A stretch of DNA of 64,000 bases from Archivesica marissinica (GCA_014843695.1 CM026387.1:67662718-67726717); one strand, 5' to 3'; counted from the first letter of the stretch, positions 34,545 through 46,083 are shown. Numbers and translations are program-made. The notes: a model not told the origin generated them from the letters alone.

Positions 34545-37348
34545 ATAGTGCACAAGCAGATAGTGCACGAGCTCTGCACGTGTACGGTGAGATAGTGCAC
34601 AAGCAGATAGTGCATGAGCTCTGCACGTGTACGGTGAGATAGTGTACAGGCAGATAGTGCACAAGCAGATAGTGTACGTGTACGGTGAGATAATGCACGA
34701 GCAGATAGTGCATGAGCTCTGCACGTGTACGGTGAGATAGTGCACAAGCAGATAGTGTACGTGTACGGTGAGATAGTGCACGAGCAGATAGTGCACAAGC
34801 TCTGCACGTGTACGGTGAGATAGTGCACGAGCAGATAGTGCATGAGCTCTGCACGTGTACGGTGAGATAGTGCACGAGCATATAGTGCACAAGCAGATAG
34901 TGTACGTGTACGGTGAGATAGTGCACGAGCAGATAGTGCACGAGCTCTGCACGTATACGGTGAGATAGTGCACCAGCAGATAGTGCATCAGCCCTGCACA
35001 TGTACAGTGAGATAATGCACGAGCAGATAGTGCACCAGCTCTGCACGTGTATGGTGAGATAGTGCACAAGCAGATAGTGTACGGTGAGATAGTGCACGAG
35101 CAGATAGTGCACGAGCTCTGCACGTGTACGGTGAGATAGTGCACGAGCAGATAGTGCACGAGCTCTGCACGTGTACGGTGAGATAGTGCACGAGCAGATA
35201 GTGCATGAGCTCTGCACATGTATAGTGAGATAGTGCACGAGCAGATAGTGCACGAGCAGATAGTGTACGGTGAGATAGTGCACGAGCAGATAGTGTACGT
35301 GTATGGTGAGATAGTGCACGAGCAGATAGTGCATGAGCTCTGCACGTGTACGGTGAGATAGTGCACAAGCTCTGCACATGTATAGTGAGATAGTGCACGA
35401 GCAGATAGTGCACGAACTCTGCATGTGTACGGTGAGATAGTGCACGAGCAGATAGTGCACGAACTCTGCATGTGTACGGTGAGATAGTGCACAAGCAGAT
35501 AGTGCACAAGCAGATAGTGCACAAGCTCTGCACATGTACGGTGAGATAGTGCACAAGCTCTGCACATGTATGGTGAGATAGTGCACAAGCAGATAGTGCA
35601 CAAGCTCTGCACGTGTACGGTGAGATAGTGCACAAGCAGATAGTGCACAAGCTCTGCACGTGTACGGTGAGATAGTGCACAAGCAGATAGTGCACGAGCT
35701 CTGCACGTGTACGGTGAGATAATGCATGAGCAGATAGTGCCACGAGCTCTGCACGTGTACGGTGAGATAGTGCACAAGCAGATAGTGCACAAGCAGATAG
35801 TGCACAAGCTCTGCACATGTACGGTGAGATAGTGCACAAGCAGATAGTGCACGAACTCTGCACGTGTACGGTGAGATAGTGCACAAGCAGATAGTGCACG
35901 AGCTCTGCACGTGTACGGTGAGATAGTGCACGAGCAGATAGTGCACAAGCTCTGCACATGTATGGTGAGATAGTGCACAAGCAGGTAGTGCACGAGCTCT
36001 GCACGTGTACGGTGAGATAGTGCACAAGCAGATAGTGCACAAGCTCTGCACATGTACGGTGAGATAGTGCACGAGCAGATAGTGCACAAGCTCTGCACGT
36101 GTATGGTGAGATAGTGCTCAAGCAGATAGTGCACAAGCTCTGCACGTGTATGGTGAGATAGTGCACAAGCAGATAGTGTACGGTGAGATAGTGCACGAGC
36201 AGATAGTGCACGAGCTCTGCACGTGTACGGTGAGATAGTGCACGAGCAGATAGTGCACGAGCTCTGCACGTGTACGGTGAGATAGTGCACGAGCAGATAG
36301 TGCATGAGCTCTGCACATGTATAGTGAGATAGTGCACGAGCAGATAGTGCACGAGCAGATAGTGTACGGTGAGATAGTGCACGAGCAGATAGTGTACGTG
36401 TATGGTGAGATAGTGCACGAGCAGATAGTGCATGAGCTCTGCACGTGTACGGTGAGATAGTGCACAAGCTCTGCACATGTATAGTGAGATAGTGCACGAG
36501 CAGATAGTGCATGAACTCTGCATGTGTACGGTGAGATAGTGCACGAGCAGATAGTGCACGAACTCTGCATGTGTACGGTGAGATAGTGCACAAGCAGATA
36601 GTGCACAAGCAGATAGTGCACAAGCTCTGCACATGTACGGTGAGATAGTGCACAAGCAGATAGTGCACAAGCTCTGCACATGTATGGTGAGATAGTGCAC
36701 AAGCAGATAGTGCACAAGCTCTGCACGTGTACGGTGAGATAGTGCACGAGCAGATAGTGCACAAGCTCTGCACGTGTACGGTGAGATAGTGCACAAGCAG
36801 ATAGTGCACGAGCTCTGCACGTGTACGGTGAGATAATGCACGAGCAGGTAGTGCACGAGCTCTGCACGTGTACGGTGAGATAGTGCACAAGCATATAGTG
36901 CACAAGCTCTGCACATGTACGGCGAGATAGTGCACAAGCAGATAGTGCACAAGCAGATAGAGCACGAACTCTGCACGTGTACGGTGAGATAGTGCACAAG
37001 CAGATAGTGCACAAGCTCTGCACGTGTATGGTGAGATAGTGCACAAGCAGATAGTGCACAAGCAGATAGTGCACGAGCTCTGCACGTGTATGGTGAGATA
37101 GTGCACGAGCAGATAGTGCACAAGCTCTGCACGTGTACGGTGAGATAATGCACCAGCAGATAGTGCATGAGCCCTGCACATGTACAGTGAGATAATGCAC
37201 GAGCAGATAGTGCACAAGCTCTGCACGTGTATGGTGAGATAGTGCACAAGCAGATAGTGCACGAGCTCTGCACGTGTATGGTGAGATAGTGCACAAGCAG
37301 ATAGTGCACGAGCTCTGCACGTGTACGGTGAGATAATGCACGAGCCGA
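34545..37348. repeat. Tandem array, 47-bp and 20-bp mixed unit, about 60 copies
   Basis: Unit CTCTGCACGTGTACGGTGAG plus ATAGTGCACAAGCAG and ATAGTGCACAAG; some units lack or duplicate the AGCAGATAGTGCAC part. A block of over 1 kb recurs (about 35050-35900 resembles 36170-36980). A minus frame of 958 codons and two other long frames are open together, so no protein is called. Confidence 0.97.
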
Positions 37349-37401
37349 AAACAAAGTTATAGCGAGCGTACACATAAACAACCATTGCTATATCTCACTT
37401 G

Positions 37402-38780
37402 CACAGTGCAAGAGGTTATGCTATGTAAATACTCGGGTAACTGACTATGCACAGTACAAGAGGTTATGCTATGTAAATACTCGGGTAACTGACTATGCAC
37501 AGTGCATGAGGTTATGCTGTGTAGATACTTGGGTAACTGACTATGCACAGTACAAGAGGTTATGCTGTGTAAATACTCGGGTAACTAACTATGAACAGTA
37601 TAAGAGGTTATTTTGTGTAAATACTTGGGTAGCTTACTATACACAGTACAAGAGGTTATGCTGTGTAAATACTCAGGTAAATGACTATGCACAGTGCAAG
37701 CGGATATGTTGTGTAAATACTCAGGTAAATGACTATGCACAGTGCATGATGTTATGCTGTGTAACTACTTGGGTAAATGACTATGCAAAGTGCAAGATTG
37801 TGTAAATACCCAGGTAAATGACTATACACAGTGCAAGAGGTTATGCTGTGTAACTACTCAGGTAAATGACTATGCACAGTGCAAAAGGTTATTTTGTGTA
37901 AATACTCGGGTAACTGACAAACAAAGAGGTTATGTCGTGTAACAATGCACCATGCCATGAGGCTATGTTGTGTAAATACTCGGGGTAACTATGCACAGTG
38001 CAAGAGGTTATGTTGTGTAAATACTCGGGTAACTATGCACAGTGCAAGAGGTTATGCTGTGTAAATACTCGGGTAACTATGCACAGTGCAAGAGGTTATG
38101 TTGTGTAAATACTCGGGTAACTATGCACAGTGCAAGAGGTTATGTTGTGTAAATACTCGGGTAACTATGCACAGTGCAAGAGGTTATGCTGTGTAAATAC
38201 TCGGGTAACTATGCACAGTGCAAGAGGTTATGCTGTGTAAATACTCGGGTAACTATGCACAGTGCAAGAGGTTATGCTGTGTAAATACTCGGGTAACTAT
38301 GCACAGTGCAAGAGGTTATGCTGTGTAAATACTCGGGTAACTATGCACAGTGCAAGAGGTTATGCTGTGTAAATACTCGGGTAACTATGCACAGTGCAAG
38401 AGGTTATGCTGTGTAAATACTCGGGTAACTATGCACAGTGCAAGAGGTTATGCTGTGTAAATACTCGGGTAACTATGCACAGTGCAAGAGGTTATGCTGT
38501 GTAAATACTCGGGTAACTATGCACAGTGCAAGAGGTTATGCTGTGTAAATACTCGGGTAACTATGCACAGTGCAAGAGGTTATGCTGTGTAAATACTCGG
38601 GTAACTATGCACAGTGCAAGAGGTTATGCTGTGTAAATACTCGGGTAACTATGCACAGTGCAAGAGGTTATGCTGTGTAAATACTTGGGTAGCTGTGCAC
38701 AGTGCAAGAGGTTATGCTGTGTAAATACTCGGGTAACTATGCACAGTGCAAGAGGTTATGTTGTGTAAATACTCAGGTAC
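37402..38780. repeat. Tandem array, 44-48 bp unit, about 31 copies
   Basis: Unit contains GTGCAAGAGGTTATGCTGTG and TAAATACTCGGGTAACTATG. The left third has a longer, more diverged 48-bp form with GACTATGCACAGT; the right two-thirds are nearly uniform. Confidence 0.97.
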
Positions 38781-39000
38781 ACGGAATCATGTTGTTATAT
38801 CTGCACGAGATAGGGATATATGATGTCTATTTCCATCCCTGTCTATTTAAAACACTGACACAAACATATAATTTCACGCATGACCAGAAACCACTGAAAT
38901 ATGCCTAACGACTGTTCATTAATAATTTGTAACAAATGTATTGTAATGCAAATAGATTCAAGCAACAGAAAAAAAGGCAAATAACTTTTGACAAAGTTAC

Positions 39001-39118
39001 CTGATGGTAGAGAGAGACTATCAAGGTCATCATAATGTGTCATCTGTTTGTAGGATGTGCGCGAGCGTGCCGGCCATTCTGTGAGAGGCTCGGACCCAAG
39101 ACCAACTTCATATGACAT
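39001..39118 (-). CDS. ANO: Anoctamin first coding exon, probable
   Basis: Minus-strand exon from an ATG (A at -3) to a GTAACT donor, 39 codons plus one base (phase 1 out). It begins MSYEVGLGSEPLTEW and ends HYDDLDSLSLPS. It is polar and acidic, as expected for an anoctamin cytosolic N-terminus, but has no diagnostic motif. Spliced to 22499-22563 it gives an open frame that runs on through all downstream anoctamin exons. An acceptor-like aacccag lies just upstream of the ATG, so this could instead be a second exon with 5' leader. It could also belong to another minus-strand gene, since no RNA evidence is available. Confidence 0.5.
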
Positions 39119-39263
39119 CCTGGTCAACTGGGTTTACTCTAGAGTTCATGAAAACTTCGAAACATTTCCAAGTATAATTGCACAGCCTTGTTTATAATAA
39201 CATGAATGAGTCACTAAGCTGTACCAGGGTACACACTACTGAAAATCAATCTTATTAATGTAT

Positions 39264-39430
39264 GATAGCGCAGTGGTAGTGCATTTAGGCAAGGCATTTA
39301 AATTCCACATTGCCTCTTCTCTCTCCCTCGTGGCGATGGATTCCATCAGGAATGAGGTCTCGAGAGTGATTTATATAAGTTGTAAGAACTCAGTTCAAAA
39401 TCAAGCTAAAATATATTTGCATAAACTAAT
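39264..39430 (+). mobile_element. SINE family S5, partly deleted head
   Basis: GATAGCGCAGTGGTAGTGCA followed directly by the body (CAAGGCATTTAAATTCCACA, CTCCCTCGTGGCGATGG) and an AGCTAAAATATATTTG tail. The B-box half of the head is deleted. Confidence 0.8.
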
Positions 39431-40610
39431 CTTATTATGAAATCCTTCAACAACACTCAATATTCACAATGTTTACAATCTGCGACATGCATATCTAAAC
39501 AAAATCTATGTTGCAAAAGTTTGACACCGAGTAAGTGTGGGAGTAAGTGTGGGAGATGCTACATTTTTACTGCATTTAATACATGCTAGAAAGTTTCAGA
39601 AAGAATTTCACGAAAGGTAAAACAACAAAAACATCAAAGTATGTCAAACATCATCTAGCTATGAACTGATTCACACAACATACATTTCATATACTCAATA
39701 CTTGTTTTGTTTAAATTAACACGAAGATATTTTTCTTCTTAATGCATTACATTTTGAATGTATGCGGTATTATTTCTTGCCTCATGCAAAATATTATAAT
39801 GACACTAATGGTGTAATTTCTGGTAGGAAATGACAACACTGATCTTACTTTCATAAACTTAATATAGAGTTTCATGTTGCAAAGAAATAGGCTACTACCT
39901 TGTTTATGAATCCCAGATAAAAATAACCACAAACATAAATATGAAAATACTTGAACAAATATATGAAAATAGTTGATGGCCAGCCAAGTGAAACCAACAA
40001 AGTGAATACCAGGTTTTTACGACTAATAAACGATCACAAGGGATGGTTTCATTGACATGGTTTATTTCCACACGTTATGTTACACTCAATGTGTCACCGA
40101 GCGCTGGTGTGTCCACTGCTTGTCCCAAGTACAAGCAACAGGTGAGATCAAACGCATATACTTGACCGTTGGTCATTGGTTAGCATTTCTAATTGTGTAG
40201 CGAATTAGGCCTGATTATTATATCAAGTCAAATCGAAGGTTATATTTGGCAGATATAAACAAATTGTACAGAAAAGCATGATGTGAATACGGTACGAGTA
40301 TAAATGACAATAACATGTAATATACAAACATATATATCTAACTCCGTGGTGAAATGTCATGTTATTCAATAAAGCAAATTAATGTTATATATAGGTATAG
40401 TTGTAGATATACATCAAATTTACTAATTAGTGTCGTTTCTTTTATTTGTAGCCAAATAAATATACTTAGCTGAATTTATAATTTTATATTTTTTAGTGTT
40501 GTTTTAAAGTTATTTGGCCAGGAAACATAATATCTAGGCAAATGTTGACTTCTGAATGTAATAAGATACTCTATACAACACTGCAACACTGCAACAAATA
40601 ATATTTAACG

Positions 40611-40663
40611 AGAGTGATTAATATAAGTTGTTAAAACTTGTTTCGCAATCGTTGTAAAATAGT
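40611..40663 (+). mobile_element. SINE family S4, tail fragment
   Basis: AGAGTGATTAATATAAGTTG and CTTGTTTCGCAATCGTTGTA only. Confidence 0.65.
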
Positions 40664-41282
40664 TTTTAAAAAAAAACAGATATGAGGAAATTCACAGTTC
40701 ACTATTAATCATATGATTATCCGTGAAACTAAATGAATTAACTGTTTACCTTGCTACCAAATTACCATAAATATCAAAAACCACTTATACAGCAGATACA
40801 TTCAATATTCAGCCATTAAACTTGTATACATGTATACATTCATAGCTTTCAAGACTCGGAGTGAAAGCCAATAAATTGTTAAACTTTCTGTTAACTTTCA
40901 CCTCACAACAGACGAATGATACTTTAAACTGTTTCACCATGTTTTAACAAAGTATCAATGAGCCAGATAATTCTAATGTATACATCTTTCCTATCTTTAG
41001 TAGCACTTCATAACCTAACAAATACTAAATCAACATGAAGGATATTTACATAGCAATATAATACTAGATATAAACATATCTTATATTTCATTACAGTTTG
41101 AATATGTCTGTGGCTTAATGGATACAGTGTCCAGGGCTACTCCCCGAAATATCTGAAGGGACATACATGTGAGGTGGGAAGCACAAAATAGGGGGGGGTG
41201 CAGGAGGTGATGGACCCCTCCTGTAGTTATAGTAACTTAAAAAAATAAATTCTTATTTACGTTTATGTAATGCGACTAACAG

Positions 41283-41456
41283 TTGCCCATTTGAGTGTAA
41301 CAGGCAGATTACCTAACATAACAACTTTTCTGGGCAGGCTCCAGCGGTTAACCAGTACTTGGTGCACCAACCTCCATTTTTCTGAGCAGGGCTCAAACAC
41401 TTGACCATCAATGATAGGTTACAGTGGCATACAAGTCAGCAACCCACGGAAGTGGT
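41283..41456 (-). mobile_element. SINE family S3, decayed
   Basis: Matches 21594-21858 with deletions (GGGCAGGCTCCAGCGGTTAA, ATAGGTTACAGTGGCATACA). Confidence 0.75.
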
Positions 41457-41465
41457 CCAACTCGT

Positions 41466-41645
41466 GTGTGTTTTACGTTTATTTATCGTCGCTACCGGTT
41501 GCCCATATGAGCGACGCCTCCTGAAGAGATTAGTCATTTTAGATTTTGGAGGATAGTGCATGATACAGACAGAGACCCATTCCAGAATCTCCTCTGGTTC
41601 TTTTACGTGCACGGTGTAAAGCACCGACACGAGACCTCGGTTTAA
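41466..41645 (-). mobile_element. SINE family S1, head missing
   Basis: Body only, from CGTCGCTACCGGTTGCCCAT to CACGAGACCTCGGTTTAA. Directly abuts the S3 copy. Confidence 0.8.
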
Positions 41646-42044
41646 CTCAAAATTTATCATTTCTTTTATTTATAACGCTTTTCTTTTACAGTGAATCCAA
41701 CAAGATATATTATCAAATAATAAAACAGAATTGAATACTAGTATTGAAACTATAAGGATTTATTATTAATAGAATGCTATGCTGTTGATCTAAATCGTAA
41801 AGTAATAGAATGACTCTATTAAAGGGAGGTAATAACATAGAGGAAACAAATTCCAATTAAATGAGTGAGCGTTCGCAGCGACGATCTTTAACTATGCAAC
41901 AGATTAATATCACACAAGCGATTGTATATAATTCTATTGAATAACTAAGAATTAGAGTCTGTAAACACACTTAAATTATGCTGTCAATGATCTGATTAAT
42001 CGAGACACCTGCGTCTGTCTTGTAACCGAGGGGTTGTGAAGTGG

Positions 42045-42395
42045 AGCCCTACCAGAACCACGATGGTGCTGTTCTTAGATAGATACATAAATCCTTGTCT
42101 CCTATCTCTCCTACATGGCGATGGATTCCACCAGCTAAGAGGTACTGAGAGCGAGTGAGGTGGATTCCTGCCAGAACCACGATGGTGCTGTTCTTAGATA
42201 GATACATAAATCCATGTCTCCTATCTCTCCTACATGGCGATGGATTCCACCAGCTAAGAGGTACTGAGAGCGAGTGAGGTGGATTCCTGCCAGAACCACG
42301 ATGGTGCTGTTCTTAGATAGATACATAAATCCTTGTCTCCTATCTCTCCAACATGGCGATGGATTCCACCAGCTAAGAGGTACTGAGAGCGATTG
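42045..42395. repeat. Tandem repeat, about 118 bp x3, derived from SINE body
   Basis: Units with CAGAACCACGATGGTGCTGT and CATGGCGATGGATTCCACCA. The second half resembles the S5 SINE body (CTCGTGGCGATGGATTCCAT). Confidence 0.9.
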
Positions 42396-42435
42396 CTGAT
42401 TAAATTAATGTCAAAAGAACATGTGATGGAAGTCG

Positions 42436-42660
42436 TGATAGCACAGTGGTAGCGCGTTCGCTTCAGGTGCATGAGGCCCGAAGCTTGCGCCCAACTGTAG
42501 CCGTTATGATTGTGCCATTAGGCCAAGGCATTTAAATTCCACATACATTGCCTTTTCCGTCTCCGTTGTGGCGATGGTTTCCATCGTGAATGAGGTTTCG
42601 AGTGATTAATATAAGTTGTAGGAACTTGTTTCACAATCGAGCTAAAATTAATTTGTATCA
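42436..42660 (+). mobile_element. tRNA-derived SINE, family S5
   Basis: Head GATAGCACAGTGGTAGCGCG with TTCGCTTCAGGTGC, full body and AGCTAAAATTAATTTG tail. Lies immediately right of the SINE-derived tandem repeat. Confidence 0.85.
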
Positions 42661-43055
42661 ACTGACTTGTTTGCAAAAATAAACTTATATAAACTAGGGG
42701 TTTAAAACAAGGGCTTTAACAAGGATTCTAAAACAATCTGATTTATGCAATAGGAATGCATGCAAACTACATAGATTATATACAACATATCAAAAACCAA
42801 AAGAAAGGAAAGATAAGTCGCTGAATGATGACACGGCAATGCAAACAGAAGATGACAATAGCCACGACCCTGATATGCCCAATCATTCATAAAACTGTGC
42901 TAAACCAATGCAAAATTAACGTGCCCAACAATGTCTGCTGATGGACATGCAATAGAAGTTCTCAAAGTGCATAGAACATTGGGTTAGTGGAAAATGACAA
43001 CAGTGAACACATCTTAAAAGATTCTAAGAAGATCTGATTACTTGGTTTTATATAT

Positions 43056-43345
43056 GCTTTCAGCACAAGCTGTGGTCTTTGTGGAAAGAATTGGAGAAAG
43101 GGCTGTTGTGTCAGCCAAATGCATTTTGGAAAGAATGGAGAAAGGGTTGTGGAATAGCTTTGTCAGCCGTAAGCTGGTCTGTTTGGAAAGATTTGGAGAA
43201 AGGGCTGTTGTGTCAGCCAAATGCATGTTGGAGAGAAAGGGTTGTGGAATAGGTTTGTCAGCCATAAGCTGTCTGTTTGGAAAGAATGGAGAACAGGTTG
43301 TGGAGTGTGCTGTGTCAGCCAAATAGTTTGGGAAAGGGTGTGGGA
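43056..43345. repeat. Degenerate tandem repeat, 60-120 bp
   Basis: Repeated GTTTGGAAAGAATGGAGAA, AGGGCTGTTGTGTCAGCCAA and related words, four to five partial copies. Both strands have short open frames that reflect the repeat. Confidence 0.75.
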
Positions 43346-43433
43346 ATAGGCTACCGGGTTATCAGCAGACATTTAAAAACACAAACACAGAACACTCTGG
43401 GATATAACAGTTAAAAGACGTGTAGTTATTTAC

Positions 43434-43511
43434 CAACAATATACGGTTCTGTAAAAACTAAACTTCCCGTGGAATTGTACTGATCCAGTGTACAACCGTT
43501 GCTCCATCCAT
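43434..43511 (-). CDS. Unrecognised candidate exon
   Basis: A 78-bp minus-strand stretch between a TTTTAAAG acceptor and a GTAAAT donor. One frame is open throughout and reads GWSNGCTLDQYNSTG in its first half (phase 1 in and out). The pattern NGC.LD loosely recalls the GDNGCLD segment that should follow GTGTN in hexokinase. However, the upstream exon at 58362 ends in phase 0, and in that phase this piece hits a stop. An intervening exon would be needed. It may equally be chance. Confidence 0.2.
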
Positions 43512-44540
43512 CTTTAAAAGAAGAGAAATGAACAAGTCATAGTGACAACCCAGACAAAATAAAACAACATTTACACGAACGAAAGTGGATCACGTGTTCT
43601 GACAGTCCAGCGTTTGTCAACACAGAATTACTTATTCAGAAAACATACGAACAAACAGACATCTCACATGAAAAATGAATATGTTAATTAAGTTGTACAT
43701 ACACGAGCTTGTTTTAATTTTACACATTTGTTTTATTCTTACAATAGGTTATCTGGTCAAACACAAAAGTGTCCCCATCTTAGAGTGTATGCATACATAT
43801 ATACAATCGCACACGCAGTAAATGTATTTGTATAAAACAGATTTGGTCATACATGTATATATACAATTCAATATCGCCGAGATTATCGGAAAATTCCAAC
43901 ATAAAGTGACAGGTAGATGAATGTTTTAATGTATATGTACTTGATATACCAATGACAAGCACAATTTACACCTGACTTACACCGATACATTGCTTATATA
44001 AACATGATAATTGCAAGGAAAGCATATTTCATCTATACTGCACAATATTAAAATTTTCAAATAAGTTCGCTCCAATCATCGAATAGCAAATCAGCCAACT
44101 CTTTTTGAATACATTTATAACATAAATATGCCAGGTGAAAAATGTTTCAATTAGAATTATAGTATTCATTAAACCACAATGATTAAGGGGATATGGTATT
44201 TGTTTTGGGTCAATATAATAGCACATCGTAGAAGCTATAGTCCCTTAAAATGATAGTACTACAACTATGTTGCTATTAGACGAAAGGAGAGAACAATGGA
44301 GCAGCCACTTAAATACCCACTCATGAGGCTGGGCGTTGTATTATTATACAATAGTTGAACATATTCACACGACTTTCACAATACTTTACATGCAAATATA
44401 AGATAATTAAACAGCCCTGCAAATCATAAATTGTCTGGAGTCTCTTCAAAGCCATTTCATTCATGCAAATACAACATGTAAAACATGTATTATATAACCA
44501 AATTATGACAATGTATTATAAGTATTACTGAAGACACAGG

Positions 44541-44706
44541 AATGGAAGGAGTGAATGAATGAATGGAAGGAGTGAGTGAATGAATGAATGAATGAATGGA
44601 AGGAGTGAATGAATGGAAGGAGTAAATGAATGAATGAATGAATGAATGAATGAATGAATGAATGGAAGGAGTGAATGAATGAATTGAAGGAGTAAATGAA
44701 TGGAAG
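44541..44706. repeat. Microsatellite/minisatellite (GAAT)n with GGAAGGAGT
   Basis: Runs of GAATGAATGAATG alternating with GAAGGAGTGAATG. Confidence 0.95.
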
Positions 44707-44874
44707 GAGCCGTCTCATCAGGATCTGCACTTTTTGCCAGTGCTATGACTATTTTTAGACATAATTACCCATTTTGATAAACGAACTTGTCCAAATGTGA
44801 TTTTCTGATTCATTTATTGCTTTATGAATATCATGGAACAGTCCATGTGAGTTACTTGGTGTTGAAAGGGTTAA
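44707..44874. mobile_element. piggyBac-like MITE family A, half deleted
   Basis: Keeps GAGCCGTCTCATCAGGATCT to GTTGAAAGGGTTAA. The other half ends exactly where the GAAT microsatellite begins. Confidence 0.82.
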
Positions 44875-44928
44875 AGTGACAGGAAGTTGTGTGAGTATGT
44901 ATAATGTAATGCACTAGTCAGTTCTATA

Positions 44929-45022
44929 ATGGCCCCCTCCCCAACTGACTTTGTCTCAACTGAGCCTGGGCAAAAGTCGTGCACTGGACAGGATGCTAAC
45001 AACAGCAGACCGGACCCTCTAG
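44929..45022 (+). CDS. Unrecognised candidate first exon, plus strand
   Basis: ATG in strong context (A at -3, G at +4) followed by 31 open codons starting MAPSPTDFVSTEPGQK and ending at a good GTAAGAAG donor. The sequence is single-copy and more GC-rich than its surroundings. I recognise no family and see no partner exon nearby. It could be the start of an unrelated plus-strand gene or chance. Confidence 0.2.
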
Positions 45023-45181
45023 GTAAGAAGTAGCCACGATTTATGATGTTATTTTTAGCACAAAATGAAACCCCCAGTTATTCCAAGAACAGCTTAGAGG
45101 TAGAAATCTGATCCTATAGCCACTTCACAAACATCCCTGTATGGGGCTGTGCTATGGGGGAACCAGGCCCCTGAGGTTATT

Positions 45182-45418
45182 ATACGTTTATTATCGGCGC
45201 TACCGGTTGCCCATATGATCAAAGCCTCCTGAAAGATTAGTCATTTTAGATTTTTGGATAGTACAATGATACAGACAGAGAGCGATTCCAGAGTCTCCTC
45301 TGGTTCTTTTACGTGCATAGTGTTAAGCACCAACACGAGACCTTGGCATAAAGTCCCATCTGAAACACTGTTAAATTTTATTAGGGTCAGACGGGGGATT
45401 GAACCTGCGATTCCCCAA
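45182..45418 (-). mobile_element. SINE family S1, interrupted by a MITE
   Basis: Body CGCTACCGGTTGCCCATATG through GGGGGATTGAACCTGCGATT, that is up to the B box of the tRNA head, where the MITE at 45419 begins. I do not see the rest of the head on the far side. Confidence 0.8.
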
Positions 45419-45547
45419 GGTTATAAAACTTCTCCAACCTCAAATTCAAGTTCCAACGATACGATTGGTTGAATTTAGGTTTTGCACTCAACTCAGCCAA
45501 TCATATCACTGGAACTGAGTTTGAGATTCGGGAAAAGTTTTATAACC
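45419..45547. mobile_element. Hairpin MITE, 129 bp, terminus GGTTATAAAACTT
   Basis: About 36-bp inverted repeats: GGTTATAAAACTTCTCCAAC and, reverse-complemented right end, GGTTATAAAACTTTTCCCG, both continuing to AAGTTCC/CAGTTCC. Inner arms CGATTGGTTGA and CAGCCAATCAT also pair. Confidence 0.85.
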
Positions 45548-45965
45548 GTCAGACCTGGTTACAGCTGACTTGTGCGTTACTTGTGAAACACGAACATAGA
45601 AGTTGCAGAATACATGGTAGATTACAAACATATTACACATGCGTGTGTGCAGTTTTAGGTACACATATAATATCTGTACAAGTGTTGCGTGCAGTAGTCT
45701 AAGGACCTTGATTAAGATAATGTGCCACACAGACGTAGCACCATGCAGTTATAGAACATCTTCATTATATATCATACATTCATATAGATCCATGCTTGAA
45801 ACCTTAACTATTGCAGTATGATCGTGTACACACTACCTGGTTTGTCAGACGCCGCCTTCTTTGCTGCTGCATTAAGGGAAATATGTACGTGTACAGTAAT
45901 TATGTACTCTTACCGATCACGAGTAACTATTCCTATGAAAAGGTTCACAATTACAAACCAGGCCA

Positions 45966-46083
45966 GGAGGCTATAAAACTTTTCTCCAATCTCAGACTCG
46001 GTCTCAAGCTTCTGATTGGTTCAGTTAAGTGTAAATATCAGACTCAACCAATCATACAAATTGATAAAAGTTTTATAACCTCC
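45966..46083. mobile_element. Hairpin MITE, 118 bp, same family
   Basis: GGAGGCTATAAAACTTTT at the left and, reverse-complemented, GGAGGTTATAAAACTTTT at the right, with inner TGATTGGTTCAG and CAACCAATCAT arms. Confidence 0.82.

Larger units (their letters stand above)
22564..39000. other. Anoctamin intron (16.4 kb) with gap and duplicated block
   Basis: Between the probable first exon and 22499-22563. It contains eight tandem arrays, a 1000-N gap, a near-identical repeated block (23560-25090 and 26270-27800), several MITEs and SINEs, and the possible alternative first exon. Single-copy stretches 29225-29465, 29575-29935, 30600-31030, 31280-31575 and 33640-33960 show no gene that I can name. 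Confidence 0.6.

Noticed and set aside
34509..37385. 958-codon minus-strand frame rich in Cys, His and Leu
   Set aside because: Lies wholly in a tandem array. Two other frames are also open for hundreds of codons, and there are no domains and no splice context.
41101..41140. tRNA-Arg-like start (GTGGCTTAATGGATAC)
   Set aside because: Only an A-box-like fragment, with no B box within range.
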